From Actinomycetota bacterium (lineage in GTDB: Bacteria > Actinomycetota > Thermoleophilia > UBA2241): a DNA stretch of 6,385 bases. Location: the NCBI GenBank assembly GCA_003157715.1, contig PMKK01000027.1, forward strand, positions 9,146 through 15,530. Direction: 5' to 3'. A program made the translations under genes and the position numbers. Each line of letters starts with the position of its first letter. Position 1 is the first letter of the stretch. The notes under the pieces were generated by a model. The model was not told where the DNA came from. It ran no database searches and saw only the letters and a program-made list of their open reading frames with translations. Positions 1-6,385 of this stretch are shown piece after piece.

Positions 1-250
1 CGACGCCGACGGCCAGTCGGTGCTCACGAGCTGGGCGGCCGGCAAGTTCGACGCGCTCAAGATCGCCAAGACGGTGAAGGAATCCGGCATCGAACAGCAG
101 CTCTCGCACCACAAGCTGGTCATCCCAGGGCATGTTGCCAGTCTCTCGGGCGAGTGCGAAGAGGAGCTGCCCGGTTGGCAGATCATGGTCGGGCCGCGCG
201 AAGCGGCCGACATTCCGAGCTACCTGAAGACGGCCTGGAGCGCGTCGTGA
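1..250 (+). CDS. acsC: Corrinoid iron-sulfur protein large subunit, C-terminal end (partial)
   Basis: Only the last 82 codons are visible (first full codon at base 2, stop TGA 248-250); the start lies left of the window. The family is the large (gamma) subunit of the corrinoid iron-sulfur protein, AcsC/CdhE, which carries the cobamide that shuttles a methyl group from methyl-tetrahydrofolate to acetyl-CoA synthase in the cytoplasm. Seen in the sequence: the characteristic C-terminal pattern of this subunit, with SVLTSWAAGKF, then GIEQQLSHHKLVIPGHVA, then EEELPGWQIMVGPREAADIP and a closing YLK. This part belongs to the corrinoid-binding C-terminal region; the N-terminal [4Fe-4S] domain is outside the window. 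The gene directly downstream encodes the reductive activator of this same protein, which supports the call. The short AWSAS tail after YLKT is unremarkable. Assignment rests on recall of family sequences, not on an alignment. Confidence 0.9.
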   Translation, partial: DADGQSVLTSWAAGKFDALKIAKTVKESGIEQQLSHHKLVIPGHVASLSGECEEELPGWQIMVGPREAADIPSYLKTAWSAS

Positions 251-290
251 CCAAAGGCGGCACAGGTACGAACGATCCAGGGCCGGGCGC

Positions 291-295
291 GGAGG
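291..295 (+). promoter_or_regulatory. Ribosome binding site of the RACo gene
   Basis: GGAGG lies 6 nt before the GTG at 302. It fixes that GTG as the start: no ATG, GTG or TTG codon occurs in this frame between the upstream stop at 248-250 and 302. Confidence 0.8.
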
Positions 296-301
296 CCGAC
301 A

Positions 302-2308
302 GTGTCGCTGCTGGTTGAATTCGAACCCGCGGGGATCACGGTCGTAGCCGAGCAGGGCGCCAGCCTGCTCGACGTGGCCGCCGAGGCGGGCGTCGAGATC
401 GACGCCCCCTGCGGCGGCCAGGGCCGCTGCGGGCGCTGCAAGGTCCACCTCGGCGAAGTCGCCGACGACGGCCCGCTGCGCGCTCGCAACAACGCCCGGC
501 TCACGCCTGACGAAGAGGCCGAAGGGTACGCGCTCTGCTGTCAGACCTTCGTCGAGTCGGACGACGGCGCCACCGATGGCGGCTCCGAGGGCAAAGAGCG
601 GCAGGTCACCGTGGTCGTGCCCCAACGGGGCAAGAAGAAGCTCCGCCAGCTCGGCCACAGCCACGCGCGGCCCGACCTGCTCGATGCCTACGGCGACTGG
701 CAGGACGACCCGCCCATCCGCATCGAGACGATCGAAGTCGAACCGCCGTCGCTTTCCGATAACACGAGCGATCTCGACCGGCTGTCCAGGGAGCTCGCCC
801 GCCAGTGCCGCATTCCCGCGGTCAGGGCGCCGCTCGACGTCGTGCGCGGCCTCGGCCACACCCTGCGCGCCGCCGACTGGAAGGTCTCGGTCAAGCTCGA
901 GACCGCCGAGTTCGACGGCGACGGCCGGCTCTCGCCCCGCGTCGTGGCGGTCGACCCGGCCCACGCCGAGCGCGGCGCCTACGGTCTGGCCGTCGACATC
1001 GGCACGACCAGCGTCGTGGCCTACCTGGTCGACCTCGGTTCGGGCCGCGTCATGGACTCCTCCGGCGCCTACAACGCCCAGATCTCCTGTGGCGACGACG
1101 TGATCTCGCGGATCGTCTACTCGCAGCGCGGCAACGGTCTGGAACGCCTGCAGAGGCTCGTCGTGGGCACCATCAACGAGCTCATCGACGAGCTCGTCGA
1201 GCGCACCGGCATCGAGCGCACCGAGATCCACACGATGAACATGGCCGGCAACACGGTGATGACCCATCTGCTGGTCGGTCTCGACCCCAAGTACCTGCGT
1301 GAAGAGCCTTACGTGCCCACCGTGACCGGCATGCCTCCCATGCTCGCCGGCCAGCTCGGTCTGCGCGTCAATCCGCAGGCCCAGGTGTTTCTCATGCCGT
1401 CGGTGGGCAGCTACGTGGGCGGCGACGTGGTCGCCGGCGTGCTGTCGAGCGGCATGTTCGCCACCGACAAGCTGACCTTGTTCATGGACGTCGGCACCAA
1501 CGGCGAGATCGTGCTGGGCAACCGCGACTGGCTCATCTGCTGCGCCTGCTCGGCCGGTCCGGCCTTCGAAGGCGGCGGCGTGGACTCCGGCATGCGGGCG
1601 ACCAGCGGCGCGATCGAGGACATCTGGATCGACAGCGCCACCTTCGAGCCGACCTTTCGCACGGTCGACGACGCCGCGCCCCAGGGACTGTGCGGCAGCG
1701 GCCTGATCGACCTGCTCGCCGAGCTCTTCGTGACCGGCGCGCTGCTCAAGGGCGGCCGCTTTGCCGACGACCTCGACACGCCGCGCATCAGGCAGGGCGA
1801 GCACGGTCGCGAGTACGTGGTAGCCTGGGGCTCGGAGACGGGCAGCGGCCAGGATGTCGTCCTGACCGAGACCGACGTCGACAGCCTGCTGCGCGCCAAG
1901 GCCGCCATGTACGCGGGGTTTTCCGTGCTGTGCCGCAGCGTCGGCGTCGACATCGCCGACGTCGAGCAGTTCCTGATCGGCGGCGCGTTCGGCCAGTTCA
2001 TCAATGTCGAGAAGGCGATTCAGATCGGCCTGCTGCCCGACCTGCCCGCCGAGCGCTTCAAGTTTCTGGGCAACACGAGCGCTCTCGGCGCCTACATCGC
2101 CCTGCTGGCCGTCGACGCGAGCCGCGACGTGCACGAGGTGGCCGGTCGCATGACGTACCTCGAGCTGTCGGCCGACAATTCGTTCATGGACGAGTACACC
2201 TCGGCGCTCTTCCTGCCGCACACCGACCTCAGCGCTTTTCCATCCGTGCAGGCACTGCTCGGCGCCCGAGACCGCTTTGACGCGGTGGGCGTCACGGAAG
2301 TCCTGTGA
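302..2308 (+). CDS. acsV: Reductive activator of corrinoid iron-sulfur protein (RACo)
   Basis: This 668-residue cytoplasmic protein matches RACo, which uses ATP to drive electrons uphill from its iron-sulfur cluster and reduce inactive Co(II) of the corrinoid protein to Co(I). Residues 1-85 form a plant-type [2Fe-2S] ferredoxin domain: C37, C43 and C46 in PCGGQGRCGRCK, with C80 (in YALCCQT) as the likely fourth ligand. An acidic, Gly/Ser-rich stretch (about 84-100) and a linker (about 100-220) follow. The ASKHA-type ATPase part (DUF4445) starts at about 228, with phosphate motif VDIGTTSVVAYLVDL, AGNTVMTHLL at 315-324, a second phosphate motif DVGTNGEIVLG (396-406), and CCACSAGPAFEGGG around 413-426. 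IGGAFGQFIN (559-568) and LGNTSALGAY (589-598) are typical C-terminal motifs. Length is close to the 630-640 residues usual for the family. The GTG start is set by a GGAGG 6 nt upstream. It follows acsC by 51 nt. Corrinoid methyltransferase activators (RamA, RACE types) are related, but the N-terminal [2Fe-2S] domain and acs context favour RACo. Confidence 0.92.
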   Translation: MSLLVEFEPAGITVVAEQGASLLDVAAEAGVEIDAPCGGQGRCGRCKVHLGEVADDGPLRARNNARLTPDEEAEGYALCCQTFVESDDGATDGGSEGKERQVTVVVPQRGKKKLRQLGHSHARPDLLDAYGDWQDDPPIRIETIEVEPPSLSDNTSDLDRLSRELARQCRIPAVRAPLDVVRGLGHTLRAADWKVSVKLETAEFDGDGRLSPRVVAVDPAHAERGAYGLAVDIGTTSVVAYLVDLGSGRVMDSSGAYNAQISCGDDVISRIVYSQRGNGLERLQRLVVGTINELIDELVERTGIERTEIHTMNMAGNTVMTHLLVGLDPKYLREEPYVPTVTGMPPMLAGQLGLRVNPQAQVFLMPSVGSYVGGDVVAGVLSSGMFATDKLTLFMDVGTNGEIVLGNRDWLICCACSAGPAFEGGGVDSGMRATSGAIEDIWIDSATFEPTFRTVDDAAPQGLCGSGLIDLLAELFVTGALLKGGRFADDLDTPRIRQGEHGREYVVAWGSETGSGQDVVLTETDVDSLLRAKAAMYAGFSVLCRSVGVDIADVEQFLIGGAFGQFINVEKAIQIGLLPDLPAERFKFLGNTSALGAYIALLAVDASRDVHEVAGRMTYLELSADNSFMDEYTSALFLPHTDLSAFPSVQALLGARDRFDAVGVTEVL

Positions 2309-2330
2309 CCCGGCAACCCACGATGAAGCG

Positions 2331-2335
2331 AGGAG
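2331..2335 (+). promoter_or_regulatory. Ribosome binding site of cooC/acsF
   Basis: AGGAG ends 7 nt before the ATG at 2343. It selects this ATG over an in-frame ATG at 2277 that would lie inside the RACo gene and add 22 residues unlike the family. Confidence 0.8.
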
Positions 2336-2342
2336 AGACGAC

Positions 2343-3140
2343 ATGACGGTGACGATCGCCATCGCAGGAAAGGGCGGCACCGGCAAGACGACCATCGCCG
2401 GGCTGCTGATCAAGCTGCTGAAAGAACGGGGCCACGGACCCATCCTGGCCATCGACGCCGATCCGGCGAGCAACCTGAACACGGTGCTCGGCCTGCCGCT
2501 CGAGCGCACGGTCGGCGACATCCGCGAAGACACGGGCGACAAGGCGCGCAAGGGCAAGCTCGAGCCCGGCATCGCCAAGCAGGACCTGCTCGACTACGAG
2601 ATCAACGCCAGCATCGTCGAGAGCGACGGCGTCGACCTGCTCGCCATGGGGCGCCCCGAAGGTCCGGGCTGCTACTGCGCCGCCAACAACATGCTGCGCA
2701 CGATCGTCGACCGCATCTCGGCGAGCTACGAGATCGTCGTGATCGACAACGAGGCCGGCCTCGAGCACCTGAGCCGGCGCACGACCCGCGACGTCGATGT
2801 GCTGCTCGTGGTGAGCGACCCGTCGGTGCGCGGGCTCACGACCGCCGGTCGCGTCGTCAACCTGATCGACGAGCTCAAGACCGAGGTCGGCGCGCACTAC
2901 CTCATCATCAACCGCGCCAACGGCGCGATCACTCCCGAGCTCGAGCGTTCAGTGAGCGAGCTCGGCCTCAATCTGGCGGCCACGTTCCAGGCCGACGCGA
3001 CCATCGCTCGGCTGGACGCCGAGGGCAAGCCGGTCGTCGAGGCGCCGCAAGACAATGACGTGTACGAGGGTCTCCGGTCTCTCGTCGACCGGATCCTCCC
3101 TCAACTGCGAAAGGAGACCCTCAGTGCTGATCATCGGTGA
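2343..3140 (+). CDS. cooC: CooC/AcsF-type CODH/ACS nickel-maturation ATPase
   Basis: This 265-residue cytoplasmic P-loop ATPase of the MinD/SIMIBI class matches CooC/AcsF, which binds nickel and couples ATP hydrolysis to nickel insertion into CO dehydrogenase or acetyl-CoA synthase. Seen: a deviant Walker A GKGGTGKTT at 9-17 with the signature lysine K10; a switch I-like AIDADPASNL (36-45); the CXC motif C110-Y-C112, which in characterised CooC binds nickel at the dimer interface; and a Walker B-like VVIDNEAGLEHLSRR (132-146), whose NEAGLEHLSRRT is typical of the CooC/AcsF group. VVSDPSVRGL at 156-165 also fits. The start is ATG 2343, since the protein then begins MTVTIAIAGKGG. It sits 34 nt after RACo and its end overlaps acsE by 17 nt. 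Whether it serves CODH (CooC) or ACS (AcsF) cannot be told from the sequence; the acs context makes AcsF equally suitable as a name. Confidence 0.9.
   Translation: MTVTIAIAGKGGTGKTTIAGLLIKLLKERGHGPILAIDADPASNLNTVLGLPLERTVGDIREDTGDKARKGKLEPGIAKQDLLDYEINASIVESDGVDLLAMGRPEGPGCYCAANNMLRTIVDRISASYEIVVIDNEAGLEHLSRRTTRDVDVLLVVSDPSVRGLTTAGRVVNLIDELKTEVGAHYLIINRANGAITPELERSVSELGLNLAATFQADATIARLDAEGKPVVEAPQDNDVYEGLRSLVDRILPQLRKETLSADHR
3110..3116 (+). promoter_or_regulatory. Ribosome binding site of acsE inside cooC
   Basis: AAAGGAG ends 7 nt before the GTG at 3124 and lies within the last codons of cooC. It fixes the acsE start at this GTG and not at the in-frame ATG 3055, which has no such site and would add 23 residues not found in the family. 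Confidence 0.8.
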
Positions 3141-4044
3141 GACCATCCACATCATCTCTCCGCGGGTGAAAGAGGCCATCGAGGCCCGCGACGCGGGCCA
3201 TATCCAGAAGATCGCCAAAGAGCAGGTCGCGGCCGGCGCCGGCATTCTCGACCTGAACATCGGGCCGCAGCGCAAGTTCGGCCATGAAGTCATGCCCTGG
3301 ATCGTCGAGGCCGTGCAGGACGTCACCGACGTTCCTCTGTCGCTTGACACGACCAACCTCGCCGCCATGGAAGCCGGCCTCAAGGTCTGCCGTAACAAGG
3401 CCATCTTGAACTCCGCCTCGGCCGATCCCGAGCGCCTCGACCCGACCATGCAGCTGGCCGCCAAGTACGGCGCCGGCGTGATCGCGCTCACCATGGGCGT
3501 CGACGGCATCCCCACCACCTCGGACGGCCGCGTGGGCATCGCCATGGAGTCGCTGCTGCCCGCCGCCGAGAGCGCCGGCCTGCCCATCGAGGACGTCTAT
3601 CTCGACCCGCTGGTCCTTACCGTGACGTGTAACCAGGACGTCGCCCAGGCGTCGGTCGAGGCCATCCGCATGTTCAAGATGGTCAGCGATCCCGCTCCGA
3701 CGACCACGGTCGGCCTGTCGAACATCTCGAACGGCTGCCCGCCCGAGACGCGCCCGCTGATCAACCGCACCTTCCTCGTGATGCTCATGGCCGCCGGTCT
3801 CGACACCGCCATCGCCGACCCGCACGACGCGCTCCAGATGGACTGGATCCGCATCATCGACAGCCGCGACGACTCGACCCCCGTCGGGCGCCTCGTGCTC
3901 TCGCTCTATGACTCGACGGCGCTCATGGGCGACCTCGACGAGGATCTCGTCGACACCGACGATCCCGACCAGGTGGCGATCCTCAAGACCTACCGCATGC
4001 TGCACAATCGGGTCCTGTACGCAGACTCCTACCTGCGGTTCTGA
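3124..4044 (+). CDS. acsE: Methyltetrahydrofolate:corrinoid iron-sulfur protein methyltransferase
   Basis: AcsE transfers the N5-methyl group of methyl-tetrahydrofolate to Co(I) of the corrinoid iron-sulfur protein, linking the methyl branch to acetyl-CoA synthesis. The 306-residue product has the dihydropteroate-synthase-like TIM-barrel fold of this family. It starts MLIIGETIHI, close to the known MLIIGERIN start. The pterin-binding positions are present: D75 in LSLDTTN, N96 in ILNSASA, D161 in YLDPLV and N200 in GLSNISNGC. PLINRTFLVMLMAAGLDTAIAD (about 211-232) is also diagnostic. As recalled, the Moorella enzyme has 262 residues; the extra length here lies mainly at about 236-283, an acidic segment between IADPHD and the closing helix KTYRMLHNRVLYADSYLRF. 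Reading frame and G/C-rich third positions continue through the insertion, so a frameshift is unlikely. The GTG start overlaps cooC by 17 nt, suggesting translational coupling. A related corrinoid methyltransferase (MtgA-like) is the alternative, but the acs neighbours favour AcsE. Confidence 0.9.
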   Translation: MLIIGETIHIISPRVKEAIEARDAGHIQKIAKEQVAAGAGILDLNIGPQRKFGHEVMPWIVEAVQDVTDVPLSLDTTNLAAMEAGLKVCRNKAILNSASADPERLDPTMQLAAKYGAGVIALTMGVDGIPTTSDGRVGIAMESLLPAAESAGLPIEDVYLDPLVLTVTCNQDVAQASVEAIRMFKMVSDPAPTTTVGLSNISNGCPPETRPLINRTFLVMLMAAGLDTAIADPHDALQMDWIRIIDSRDDSTPVGRLVLSLYDSTALMGDLDEDLVDTDDPDQVAILKTYRMLHNRVLYADSYLRF

Positions 4045-4050
4045 GTCACA

Positions 4051-4056
4051 AGGGAG
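4051..4056 (+). promoter_or_regulatory. Ribosome binding site of the synthetase-GNAT gene
   Basis: AGGGAG ends 10 nt before the ATG at 4067, a slightly long spacing. The ATG gives the family-typical beginning LFDPKSIAVIGAS a few residues in. Confidence 0.65.
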
Positions 4057-4066
4057 TGGCAGTCAC

Positions 4067-6385
4067 ATGAGCACACGTAACCTAGACAAGCTCTTCGACC
4101 CCAAGTCGATCGCCGTCATCGGCGCCTCTAACACCAGGGGCTCGGTCGGCTACATCCTGCTGCGCAACCTGATCGGCGCGCAGTACGAAGGGGTCGTCTA
4201 CCCGGTGAACCGCAAGGCGCGGGCGATCCAGGGCATCCTCGCCTATCCCAACATCGGTGCGGTGCCCGACAAGGTCGAGCTGGCGATCATCGCCGTGCCG
4301 GCCAAAGCCGTGCTCGGCGTCGTGCGTGAGTGCGGCGAGGCCGGCGTGGCCGGCGCGGTCATCGTCACGTCGGGCTTCAAGGAGACCGGCGCCGGGGGCA
4401 AAGACCTCGAAGAGCAGGTGGTCGCCACGGCCAGGGCTTACGGCCTGCGCATCGTGGGGCCCAACTGTCTGGGCTACGTGCGCCCGGCGTGCAACGTCAA
4501 CGCCACCTTCGCCGAGACCGTGCCCGAGGCCGGTCGCGTGGCCTTCATCAGCCAGTCGGGCGCCCTCGGCACCGCGGTGCTCGACTGGGCCAGCGCCAAC
4601 AAGGTCGGCTTTTCGGCCTTCGTCTCGGTCGGCTCCATGTGCGACGTCGACTTCGGCGACCTGATCGACTACTTCGGCGCCGACTCCGGCACCAGCTCGA
4701 TCATCATCTACATCGAGGCGCTCTCCGACGCCCGCAAGTTCATGAGCGCGGCGCGCCACTTCGCCAAGACCAAGCCGATCATCGTGGTCAAGTCGGGCCG
4801 CACCGCGCGCTCGGCGCTGGCGGCCGCCTCGCACACCGGCGCGATCGCCGGCGACGACACCCTCTACAGCGCCGCCTTCCGCCGCGCCGGGGTGGTGCGC
4901 GTCGACGAGATCGAAGACCTCTTCGACGCCAGCGAGGCGCTGTCGCGCGTCTCGAGCCCGCGCGGACCCAAGCTCGGGATCGTCACCAACGCCGGCGGGC
5001 CGGGCGTCATGGCCTCCGATCGGCTGCTCGCTCTGGGCGGCGAGCTCGCCGAGCTCACGCCCGAGACCGACGCTCTCCTCCAGGAATGCCTGCCGTCGTT
5101 TGCCGCCCGCGGCAACCCGGTCGACGTCGGTGGCGACGCTCCCGCCGAGCGCTACGCCGCCGCCGCGGCCGCCCTCATGGACGACCCTGACTGCGACGGC
5201 GTGCTGGCCATCCTCACGCCGCAGGCGATGAGCCACCCCACCGAGACCGCCCAGGCCTTGATCACGGTCGCCAAGCGTCATCCGCGCAAGCCGCTGCTCA
5301 CCTCGTTCATGGGCGAGATCAAGGTGGCCGACGGCATCCGCCTGTTCCGGGCTGCCTACGTACCTACTTTCAGCACCCCCGAAGACGCGGTGCGCGCCTA
5401 CCTCTATATGTACCAGCACACCAAGAGCCTGGCGACCATCTACGAGACTCCCGCCGACATCCTGTCGCAGTTCAGCCCCGACCGTGAGGCCGTCAAGCAG
5501 ATCTTCGCCGAAGTCGCCCGCCAGAAGCGTACGACCCTCTCCGAGATCGAGGCCAAGGACGTGCTCGAGGCCTACGAGATCCCGACCGTCAAGACCGTGC
5601 TTGCCACCACGGCCGACGAGTGCGCGGCCAAGGCCGAGCAGATCGGCTTTCCGGTGGCCATCAAGATCCTCTCGCACGACATCACCCACAAGTCCGACGT
5701 GGGCGGCATCGCGCTGAACGTGCGCTCCGGCGCCGAGGCCGCCAAGCAGTTCACGGCCATCCTGGAGCGGGTGACCAAGGCCAAACCCGAGGCCAGGATC
5801 CTGGGCGTGGCCGTGCAGGCCATGTCGCGCGGCGGCATAGAGGTGATCATCGGCGCCAAGAGGGACCGCACCTTCGGGCCGGCCATCATGTTTGGCATGG
5901 GCGGCACCGGCGTCGAGCTCTACCGCGACGTGGCGGTCGACTTTCCGCCGCTGAACCAGGCGCTCGCCAGCACGCTCATCGGCGAGACCAAGGTCTCCAA
6001 GCTGCTGCGCGGCTGGCGCGGCAGCGCGGCGGTCGACATGGAGGCCCTCGAGCAGGCACTCGTCAAGGCGAGCTACCTGCTGGTCGACTTTCCCGAGATC
6101 GCCGAGATGGACGTGAACCCGCTGCAGGTGCGCCCCGACGGCCTGAACGCGCTCGACGCGCGCATCATGATCGAGCCCAAGGACGCGGGCAAGCCGGGTT
6201 CGCATTTGATCATCTCGATGTATCCGAGCAAATACCAGTGGGAGGTGGACCTCGGCGGCGAGAAGGTCGAGTTGCGCGCGATCCGCCCCGAAGACGAGAA
6301 GCTGTGGCGCGAGATGATCGAATCGCTGTCCGACGAGACCGTTCAGGACCGTTTCTTCAGGCCGGTCAAAGAGATCACCAAGTCG
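4067..6385 (+). CDS. NDP-forming acyl-CoA (acetate-CoA) ligase fused to a GNAT acetyltransferase, 3' end missing
   Basis: The frame stays open from ATG 4067 to the right edge (773 codons, no stop), so the C-terminus is missing. Domains in order: CoA-binding Rossmann domain, about 8-140 (FDPKSIAVIGASNTRGSVG at 10-28; IVGPNCLG at 129-136); succinyl-CoA-ligase-like domains, about 150-460 (FISQSGALG at 160-168; SHTGAIAG with H256 in the place of the phosphorylated catalytic His; TNAGGPGVMA); ATP-grasp domain, about 490-710 (GFPVAIKILS with K533; THKSDVGGIAL with H541; FGMGGTGVELYRD; EMDVNPLQV); then a GNAT domain starting at about 734 (VELRAIRPEDEKLW, DRFF). Single-chain ADP-forming enzymes of this family interconvert acetyl-CoA + ADP + Pi with acetate + ATP + CoA. 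Relatives with a C-terminal GNAT domain include the Pat/PatZ protein lysine acetyltransferases, in which the ligase part is thought to be inactive. The retained H256 and H541 leave a working ligase possible here. It lies 22 nt behind acsE, probably co-transcribed. Substrate and dominant activity are not decided by the sequence. Confidence 0.88.
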   Translation, partial: MSTRNLDKLFDPKSIAVIGASNTRGSVGYILLRNLIGAQYEGVVYPVNRKARAIQGILAYPNIGAVPDKVELAIIAVPAKAVLGVVRECGEAGVAGAVIVTSGFKETGAGGKDLEEQVVATARAYGLRIVGPNCLGYVRPACNVNATFAETVPEAGRVAFISQSGALGTAVLDWASANKVGFSAFVSVGSMCDVDFGDLIDYFGADSGTSSIIIYIEALSDARKFMSAARHFAKTKPIIVVKSGRTARSALAAASHTGAIAGDDTLYSAAFRRAGVVRVDEIEDLFDASEALSRVSSPRGPKLGIVTNAGGPGVMASDRLLALGGELAELTPETDALLQECLPSFAARGNPVDVGGDAPAERYAAAAAALMDDPDCDGVLAILTPQAMSHPTETAQALITVAKRHPRKPLLTSFMGEIKVADGIRLFRAAYVPTFSTPEDAVRAYLYMYQHTKSLATIYETPADILSQFSPDREAVKQIFAEVARQKRTTLSEIEAKDVLEAYEIPTVKTVLATTADECAAKAEQIGFPVAIKILSHDITHKSDVGGIALNVRSGAEAAKQFTAILERVTKAKPEARILGVAVQAMSRGGIEVIIGAKRDRTFGPAIMFGMGGTGVELYRDVAVDFPPLNQALASTLIGETKVSKLLRGWRGSAAVDMEALEQALVKASYLLVDFPEIAEMDVNPLQVRPDGLNALDARIMIEPKDAGKPGSHLIISMYPSKYQWEVDLGGEKVELRAIRPEDEKLWREMIESLSDETVQDRFFRPVKEITKS

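Noticed and set aside
251..301. Possible promoter, terminator or small RNA in the largest intergenic gap
   Set aside because: No clear inverted repeat with a T-run and no convincing -35/-10 pair was seen in the 51 nt. It reads as an ordinary operon spacer with a ribosome binding site at its end.
1411..2004. Minus-strand open frame of 197 codons opposite RACo
   Set aside because: No family motif was seen, and it lies opposite the conserved ATPase domain of RACo, whose motifs are intact.
3055..3123. Upstream ATG 3055 as the start of acsE
   Set aside because: It would put 23 unconserved residues before the family-typical MLIIGE start, deep inside cooC, and lacks the Shine-Dalgarno sequence that precedes GTG 3124.
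3121..4005. Minus-strand open frame of 294 codons opposite acsE
   Set aside because: It has the same low-complexity composition (His, Gly, Val, Asp and Arg rich) and lies entirely opposite the well-supported methyltransferase.
4330..5190. Plus-strand frame of 286 codons inside the synthetase gene
   Set aside because: It is an arginine-rich out-of-frame reading of the real gene, as expected for GC-rich DNA. The alternative frame starting at 4067 contains all conserved motifs.
4082..6205. Minus-strand open frame of 707 codons opposite the synthetase gene
   Set aside because: It is a by-product of G/C-rich third codon positions on the plus strand. Its translation is a low-complexity run of Gly, Ala, Arg, Asp, His and Val with no recognisable motif, while the plus strand encodes clear conserved domains.
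1..6385. Mobile elements, CRISPR repeats, tRNA or rRNA genes
   Set aside because: No transposase-like protein, terminal inverted repeats, regularly spaced direct repeats or RNA-gene sequence was recognised. The window is almost completely filled by the five coding regions.

Overview
The window holds five consecutive plus-strand genes, the first cut by the left edge and the last by the right edge. The first four belong to the bacterial Wood-Ljungdahl (reductive acetyl-CoA) pathway: the C-terminus of the corrinoid iron-sulfur protein large subunit (acsC/cdhE), the reductive activator of that protein (RACo, acsV), a CooC/AcsF-type nickel-maturation ATPase for CO dehydrogenase/acetyl-CoA synthase, and the methyltetrahydrofolate:corrinoid protein methyltransferase (acsE). 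The fifth is the first 773 residues of a single-chain NDP(ADP)-forming acyl-CoA synthetase that runs into a GNAT acetyltransferase domain.

Layout: acsC tail (1-250), 51-nt gap, RACo (302-2308, GTG start), 34-nt gap, cooC/acsF (2343-3140), 17-nt overlap, acsE (3124-4044, GTG start), 22-nt gap, synthetase-GNAT (4067 to beyond 6385). Each internal start has a purine-rich Shine-Dalgarno sequence 6-10 nt upstream. I saw no terminator-like hairpin, promoter or minus-strand gene between them, so one transcription unit is likely. There is no gene-free stretch over 51 nt.

How the genes work together: AcsE moves the methyl group from methyl-tetrahydrofolate to the cob(I)amide of the corrinoid protein (AcsC with AcsD, the latter not visible). 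RACo uses its [2Fe-2S] domain and ATP to return accidentally oxidised Co(II) to Co(I). CooC/AcsF prepares the nickel enzyme that joins methyl, CO and CoA into acetyl-CoA. The downstream synthetase could turn acetyl-CoA into acetate with ATP gain, or through its GNAT domain use acetyl-CoA to acetylate proteins. That last link is inference.

Organism: the DNA is strongly GC-rich, with third codon positions nearly all G or C. The genes are bacterial in type (RACo and AcsE are bacterial rather than archaeal components). A high-GC anaerobe using the Wood-Ljungdahl pathway fits, for example an anaerobic actinobacterial lineage or a Chloroflexota relative. The sequence alone does not decide which. 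Most of the region is a recognisable acs operon. The less ordinary points are an approximately 40-50-residue acidic insertion near the AcsE C-terminus and the synthetase-GNAT fusion with a retained catalytic-type histidine directly behind the operon.
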